From the NCBI GenBank assembly GCA_910585455.1, contig CAJUEL010000029.1, forward strand, positions 1-61,681: 61,681 nt of DNA, in the 5' to 3' direction. Position 1 is the first letter of the stretch; each line of letters begins with the position of its first letter. A program made the translations under genes and the position numbers. The notes beneath the pieces are model-generated. The model was not told the origin of the DNA. It worked only from the letters and a program-made list of their open reading frames with translations, and ran no database searches. This document shows, one piece after another, positions 61,593 to 61,681 of the stretch. Origin of the DNA: an uncultured Eisenbergiella sp. GTDB lineage: Bacteria; Bacillota; Clostridia; Lachnospirales; Lachnospiraceae.

Positions 61593-61681
61593 TCATGGGG
61601 TGGGGAGAAAGGCCGGGCGGCCAGATGGAACAGGAGGACGCGGGATGATGGGCGGGCAGAGGACACAGGCTGTTTCCTGAC
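61593..61681. repeat. Long-hairpin element, copy F, cut by the window end
   Basis: Only one arm is visible. TTACTTTTCATG before it and AGAGGACACAGGCTGTTT near its end match copy E (58161 onward). The complementary arm would lie beyond 61681, so pairing could not be checked. Confidence 0.6.

Noticed and set aside
1..61681. CRISPR array, tRNA, rRNA, complete insertion sequence or prophage
   Set aside because: No regularly spaced direct repeats, no cloverleaf, no rRNA-like stretch, and no transposase, integrase or phage structural gene was found. The Rpn protein is only a putative transposase.

Overview
The window looks like a chromosomal segment of a Gram-positive, low-to-mid GC gut anaerobe of the Clostridia, most likely Lachnospiraceae. 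The basis is LplB/YtcP-type sugar ABC transporters, a T-box before thrS, a SAM-I riboswitch before metK, AGGAGG ribosome sites, TTGACA/TATAAT promoters and a Clostridia-type two-OB-fold SSB. The species cannot be named from sequence reading alone.

Layout. 1-15.3 kb is a glycan-use locus: a transglutaminase-like protein, a sulfatase with its own promoter, then one operon (two permeases, a lipoprotein binding protein, a membrane-anchored AraC regulator, a GH127-type glycosidase and two more sulfatases). The lone sulfatase and the operon carry the same operator-like block at the same distance from the -10. Between them sits a defence cassette: an Abi_2/AbiF-type HEPN protein preceded by a short, strongly promoted, hairpin-plus-U-tract RNA. 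15.3-20.1 kb is accessory: hemolysin III protein, an internally deleted methyltransferase, an AraC regulator, a PIN/AbrB toxin-antitoxin pair inside a direct repeat, and an epimerase. 20.2-30.7 kb holds thrS, an AlbA_2/ATPase-type gene followed by a thrS fragment, a two-subunit ABC exporter, a phospholipase-C-like gene and a small alarmone synthetase. 30.7-34.3 kb is an unusual three-gene operon (DUF4091, EutH, SMP-30 lactonase). 35.4-61.3 kb is mostly housekeeping: cell wall (M23 peptidase, murA, PBP1A), metK, dnaE, a Nudix gene, yigZ, mgtE, exonuclease III, typA, SSB, then an acetyltransferase and an Rpn-type nuclease.

Two repeat systems overlay this gene map. First, five complete and one window-truncated copy of an intergenic long-hairpin element of about 300-370 bp. 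The two arms pair almost perfectly within a copy, yet the outer arms differ strongly between copies. The inner part is conserved: a loop near AACTCACTNCGTTC, an ATATCC/GCGG block and an asymmetric bulge. Second, a short palindromic repeat family (GTAACAGTTCAG...CTGAACTGTTAC), whose whole and half copies lie at many gene borders and often bracket single accessory genes.

The strongest candidates for a poorly described system are the AbiF-type protein with its RNA (2872-3846) and the long-hairpin family. All functional calls are from reading translated sequence and motifs; no database search was run.
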